Shown in pieces: positions 5,894 through 7,770 of a DNA stretch of 7,770 bases; the stretch's first letter is position 1; each line of letters begins with the position of its first letter. The DNA is from Cyclobacteriaceae bacterium (GTDB lineage: Bacteria; Bacteroidota; Bacteroidia; Cytophagales; Cyclobacteriaceae). A program made the translations under genes and the position numbers. The stretch lies in the NCBI GenBank assembly GCA_019751475.1, contig JAIENH010000110.1:1-7770 (forward strand), given 5' to 3'. The notes beneath the pieces were generated by a model. The model did not search any database. It saw nothing but the letters and a program-made list of their open reading frames with translations, and was not told the origin of the DNA.

Positions 5894-7357
5894 TTAGCGC
5901 AAGTGTTTAGGTCCCCACCGTTTTTCAATCCGTGAGAAAAGAAATTCGACCAGTATGGCCAGTAAGGCCGCAGGTATTGCTCCGCGCAAAATCAGCGAAG
6001 TGTTGTTGAGGGCCAGACCGGTAACAATGAATTCGCCCAAACCACCGGCACCGATGAAAGCAGCCAGCGTAGCGGTGCCAATGTTTATAACAGCGGCTGT
6101 GCGAATGCCGGCCAGTAACGAAGGCAAGGCCAGCGGCAGCTCCACCCATCTTAGTTTTTGATAACGATTCATGCCGATGCCATCGGCTGTATCTTTTAAT
6201 CGAGGGTCCACAGATTGGAGCCCGGTGATGGTATTTTGCACAATAGGCAACAAGGCATACATGAATAGAGCCACCACGGCTGGCAATACACCAATGCCAA
6301 GCAGTGGAATCATTACGGCCAGCAACGCAATGGAAGGAATTGTTTGCAATAGACCGGTGACACTCACCACTATCGTGGAAAGGACCGGTCGCCAAGAGAG
6401 CATGATACCCAACGGCACGGCCACCACAATCGCCATGAGCAATGCCAGAAACGTCATGCCCATGTGGGTGAGTGTCTTCGCAAAGATTTCCTGCCAGATA
6501 GGCTGAGCATCAACCGCTTTGCTCGTCACCAATTTTTTCTCTTCTAAAAATGCTCGGGCCACGGCAGCAAAAGTTTTCTTATCAAACAATACGTCAGCGT
6601 TCATCTGCTGCATTGCCGTAGCGGTGATTTGTCCTTCCAGTGCTTTCAATTTTGATTGAATTTCTTTGCTGATGCCATCATGATATAAAATCACGGCCCG
6701 GTATTCCGGAAAGAAGTGAAGATCATCGTCCAGTATAGTGAGATGGTACCGTGCAATCTCTCCATCGGTGGTGTAGGCATCGGTCACATCAATTTTTCTT
6801 TCGCGCAACGCCTCGTAGGCCAGCCCGTGCTCAAGGCCGGTGGCACGCAACGTTAGCCCGTAGTGCCGCGACAAATTCTCCCAGCCATCTTGTCGTTTCA
6901 GAAATTCATAGCTGATACCGGTAGGTAATTCACCATGCGATTTCAGATCGGAAATCCTGGTAATCTTTTTTTCTCCCGATGTTTCTTGCCGGATCACCAA
7001 TCCGTACGAGTTGACAAAACCCAGGGGAGACGTTATGCTCATGTTATAATCCGAAGCAAGCGCTTGTCGTGTTTCATCAGCTGTGAATGCCTTGGCTGAC
7101 TTCAATATCTCAGAGGAGATGGTACCAGTGTATTCAGGATACAAGTCGATGGCATGGGTGCGCAGGGCTTCGAAGCAAACCAGCGTGCCTCCAAGATTAT
7201 ATACGCGCTCTACCGGGTGACCGCGTTCTTCTAAAAACTGAGCGATGATTTCACTAAGAATATAACCTTCGTTAAAATGCTTGGCACCTACGCGCACCGC
7301 TTGTGCATCGGCAGGCTTTGTCAGCAGCAACAGGATGAAGAAGAGAATGTATTTCAT
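5894..7357 (-). CDS. ABC importer substrate-binding protein/permease fusion, glycine betaine/choline/carnitine type
   Basis: A 487-residue fusion. Residues 1-19 form a signal peptide ending in PADAQA. Residues 20-280 are an OpuC/ProX-type binding domain: GAKHFNEGYILSEI, YNLGGTLVCFEAL, IDLYPEYTGT and DAYTTDGEI. Tyr76, Tyr118, Tyr195 and Tyr219 sit where OpuC-type proteins place the aromatic cage for quaternary amines. Residues 290-478 are the permease, with about five membrane helices and an EAA-type coupling loop at about 390-412 (DTADGIGMN, then ELPLALP). The described Gram-positive fusions of this family (BilEB and EgtU types) have permease first and binding domain last; here the order is reversed, so the binding domain is anchored in the periplasm. 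The gene starts with an ATGA overlap on the ATPase stop. The substrate (betaine, choline, carnitine or ergothioneine-like) cannot be decided from sequence alone. Confidence 0.92.
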   Translation of the reverse strand: MKYILFFILLLLTKPADAQAVRVGAKHFNEGYILSEIIAQFLEERGHPVERVYNLGGTLVCFEALRTHAIDLYPEYTGTISSEILKSAKAFTADETRQALASDYNMSITSPLGFVNSYGLVIRQETSGEKKITRISDLKSHGELPTGISYEFLKRQDGWENLSRHYGLTLRATGLEHGLAYEALRERKIDVTDAYTTDGEIARYHLTILDDDLHFFPEYRAVILYHDGISKEIQSKLKALEGQITATAMQQMNADVLFDKKTFAAVARAFLEEKKLVTSKAVDAQPIWQEIFAKTLTHMGMTFLALLMAIVVAVPLGIMLSWRPVLSTIVVSVTGLLQTIPSIALLAVMIPLLGIGVLPAVVALFMYALLPIVQNTITGLQSVDPRLKDTADGIGMNRYQKLRWVELPLALPSLLAGIRTAAVINIGTATLAAFIGAGGLGEFIVTGLALNNTSLILRGAIPAALLAILVEFLFSRIEKRWGPKHLR

Positions 7358-7482
7358 GCTGCGGCCGTTCGAACAAGTTCTCTCACTACGTCATTTGCCG
7401 GGCTGTCAAACAATTCTTGCACGGTTGGCGCTTGTTTCTCAATTTTCCATCCCTTGCGGAAAAACTCGTGAATACGGTTCCA
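7354..7482 (-). CDS. C-terminal fragment of the partner ABC transporter ATPase
   Basis: Forty-one codons (plus at most two uncertain ones) end at TGA 7356-7354, overlapping the permease start as ATGA. The tail TVQELFDSPANDVVREL is the typical C-terminal region of ProV/OpuCA-type ATPases (a SPAND.V.EL pattern after the nucleotide-binding domain). Walker A, the signature motif and Walker B are missing because the reading frame meets TAA at 7488-7486, and the sequence upstream no longer resembles an ATPase. In a complete locus this gene would supply the energising subunit for the binding-protein/permease fusion. The loss coincides with the start of flagellar-type sequence, so the break marks a join rather than gradual decay. 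Confidence 0.75.
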   Translation of the reverse strand, partial: WNRIHEFFRKGWKIEKQAPTVQELFDSPANDVVRELVRTAAA

Positions 7483-7510
7483 AGATTAGAATAGTGGAAA
7501 TCAAATCCAT
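7480..7510. other. Probable junction between two unrelated DNA segments
   Basis: The ATPase similarity on the minus strand stops near 7480, and by 7511 the plus strand carries a flagellar-type ribosome binding site and flgG. No insertion-sequence end, tRNA, attachment site or long repeat is visible at the boundary, which favours a chimeric assembly or clone over a natural insertion. The exact breakpoint cannot be placed more closely by eye. Confidence 0.65.
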
Positions 7511-7516
7511 GGAGGG
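7511..7516 (+). promoter_or_regulatory. Strong Shine-Dalgarno site of flgG
   Basis: GGAGGG lies 5 bases before the ATG at 7522. It fixes the flgG start and stands out because none of the other starts in the window has a comparable site, in keeping with a different source organism. Confidence 0.8.
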
Positions 7517-7521
7517 ATTGA

Positions 7522-7770
7522 ATGCTTAAGACCTTAAACACCGCCGCCACTGGCATGCGTGCGCAGCAGACGAACATGGATGTGATTTCCAACAACATTG
7601 CCAACGTCAACACCACCGGCTTCAAGAGATCTCGAGCCGAGTTTGAAGACTTGCTTTACCAGAACATCAAAGAGCCAGGGGCGAAAAGCGGAGAAAACAC
7701 GATTTCTCCGACTGGCGTCCAAACAGGCCTGGGTGTCAGAACAAGTGCCGTATCGAAAGATTTTGAGCTT
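7522..7770 (+). CDS. flgG: Flagellar basal-body distal rod protein FlgG, N-terminal part, cut by window end
   Basis: Eighty-three codons are open to the last base. The opening [12 protein letters not shown] and the rod-family signature [16 protein letters not shown] are diagnostic of axial rod/hook proteins, and the following [16 protein letters not shown] and [11 protein letters not shown] are characteristic of FlgG rather than FlgF, FlgB or FlgC. FlgG polymerises into the distal rod that crosses the periplasm; full length is about 260 residues, so roughly two thirds is missing. The start is set by the GGAGGG site. The rest of the window suggests a Bacteroidota host, in which flagellar genes would be unexpected. 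The wording of the sequence resembles Bdellovibrio-type FlgG from memory, which is inference. Confidence 0.93.
   Translation, partial: MLKTLNTAATGMRAQQTNMDVISNNIANVNTTGFKRSRAEFEDLLYQNIKEPGAKSGENTISPTGVQTGLGVRTSAVSKDFEL

Noticed and set aside
5925..6395. Second minus-strand frame within the permease region, 156 residues
   Set aside because: It overlaps the permease helices and EAA loop in the correct frame, is rich in His/Arg/Ser/Cys, and has no plausible domain.
7400..7494. A flgF end (a frame closing at TAG 7492-7494) directly before flgG
   Set aside because: Too few codons lie on the flagellar side of the join to recognise any protein; only the gene order in flagellated bacteria suggests it.

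Overview
The window looks like Bacteroidota DNA (Cytophagales-like, by inference) over roughly positions 1-7480, followed by a short stretch that looks foreign. Support for Bacteroidota: genes start without recognisable Shine-Dalgarno sequences, codon and base use are moderate, and the protein repertoire fits (a seven-helix membrane protein, a YceI lipoprotein, an N-terminal binding domain fused to a betaine-type permease). The last ~250 bases encode the start of the flagellar distal-rod protein FlgG behind a strong GGAGGG ribosome binding site. FlgG is not expected in a typical gliding Bacteroidota, and its sequence has a Bdellovibrio/deltaproteobacterial flavour. The join lies at about 7480-7510, where an ABC-transporter ATPase gene is cut off. 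An assembly or cloning chimera is the simplest reading; a real rearrangement cannot be excluded.

Layout, left to right. Positions 1-132 hold no gene I can support. 133-798 (+) is an uncharacterised seven-helix membrane protein. 889-5022 (+) is the most interesting block, four co-directional genes: a soluble histidine kinase with an N-terminal cyclic-nucleotide-binding-like domain; a three-part fusion of response-regulator receiver, glutaredoxin-like domain and thioredoxin-reductase-like flavoprotein; a beta-carbonic anhydrase; and a small UBP-type zinc-finger gene that overlaps the carbonic anhydrase stop and is broken by a frameshift. 5029-5686 (-) is a YceI-family lipoprotein whose signal peptide is separated from its body by a 1-base homopolymer frameshift. 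5756-5881 is a compact nested inverted-repeat element with 16-bp perfect ends. 5894-7357 (-) is a binding-protein/permease fusion of a glycine betaine/choline/carnitine-type ABC importer, preceded by the last 41 codons of its ATPase with an ATGA overlap. 7522-7770 (+) is the flgG start.

How the genes may work together. The kinase (CNMP-like sensor, H-box, full ATPase motifs) is the natural partner of the receiver domain on the flavoprotein, so the phosphorelay output would be an enzyme activity rather than transcription. The flavoprotein keeps FAD- and NAD(P)H-binding motifs but has lost the CxxC dithiol of thioredoxin reductase, and its glutaredoxin-like domain also lacks the active-site cysteines. 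Its electron acceptor is therefore unknown. The neighbouring carbonic anhydrase and UBP zinc finger suggest a wider module. From memory, kinase, receiver-flavoprotein and UBP zinc finger recur together in distant bacteria; I could not check this here. This is the best candidate in the window for an undescribed system.
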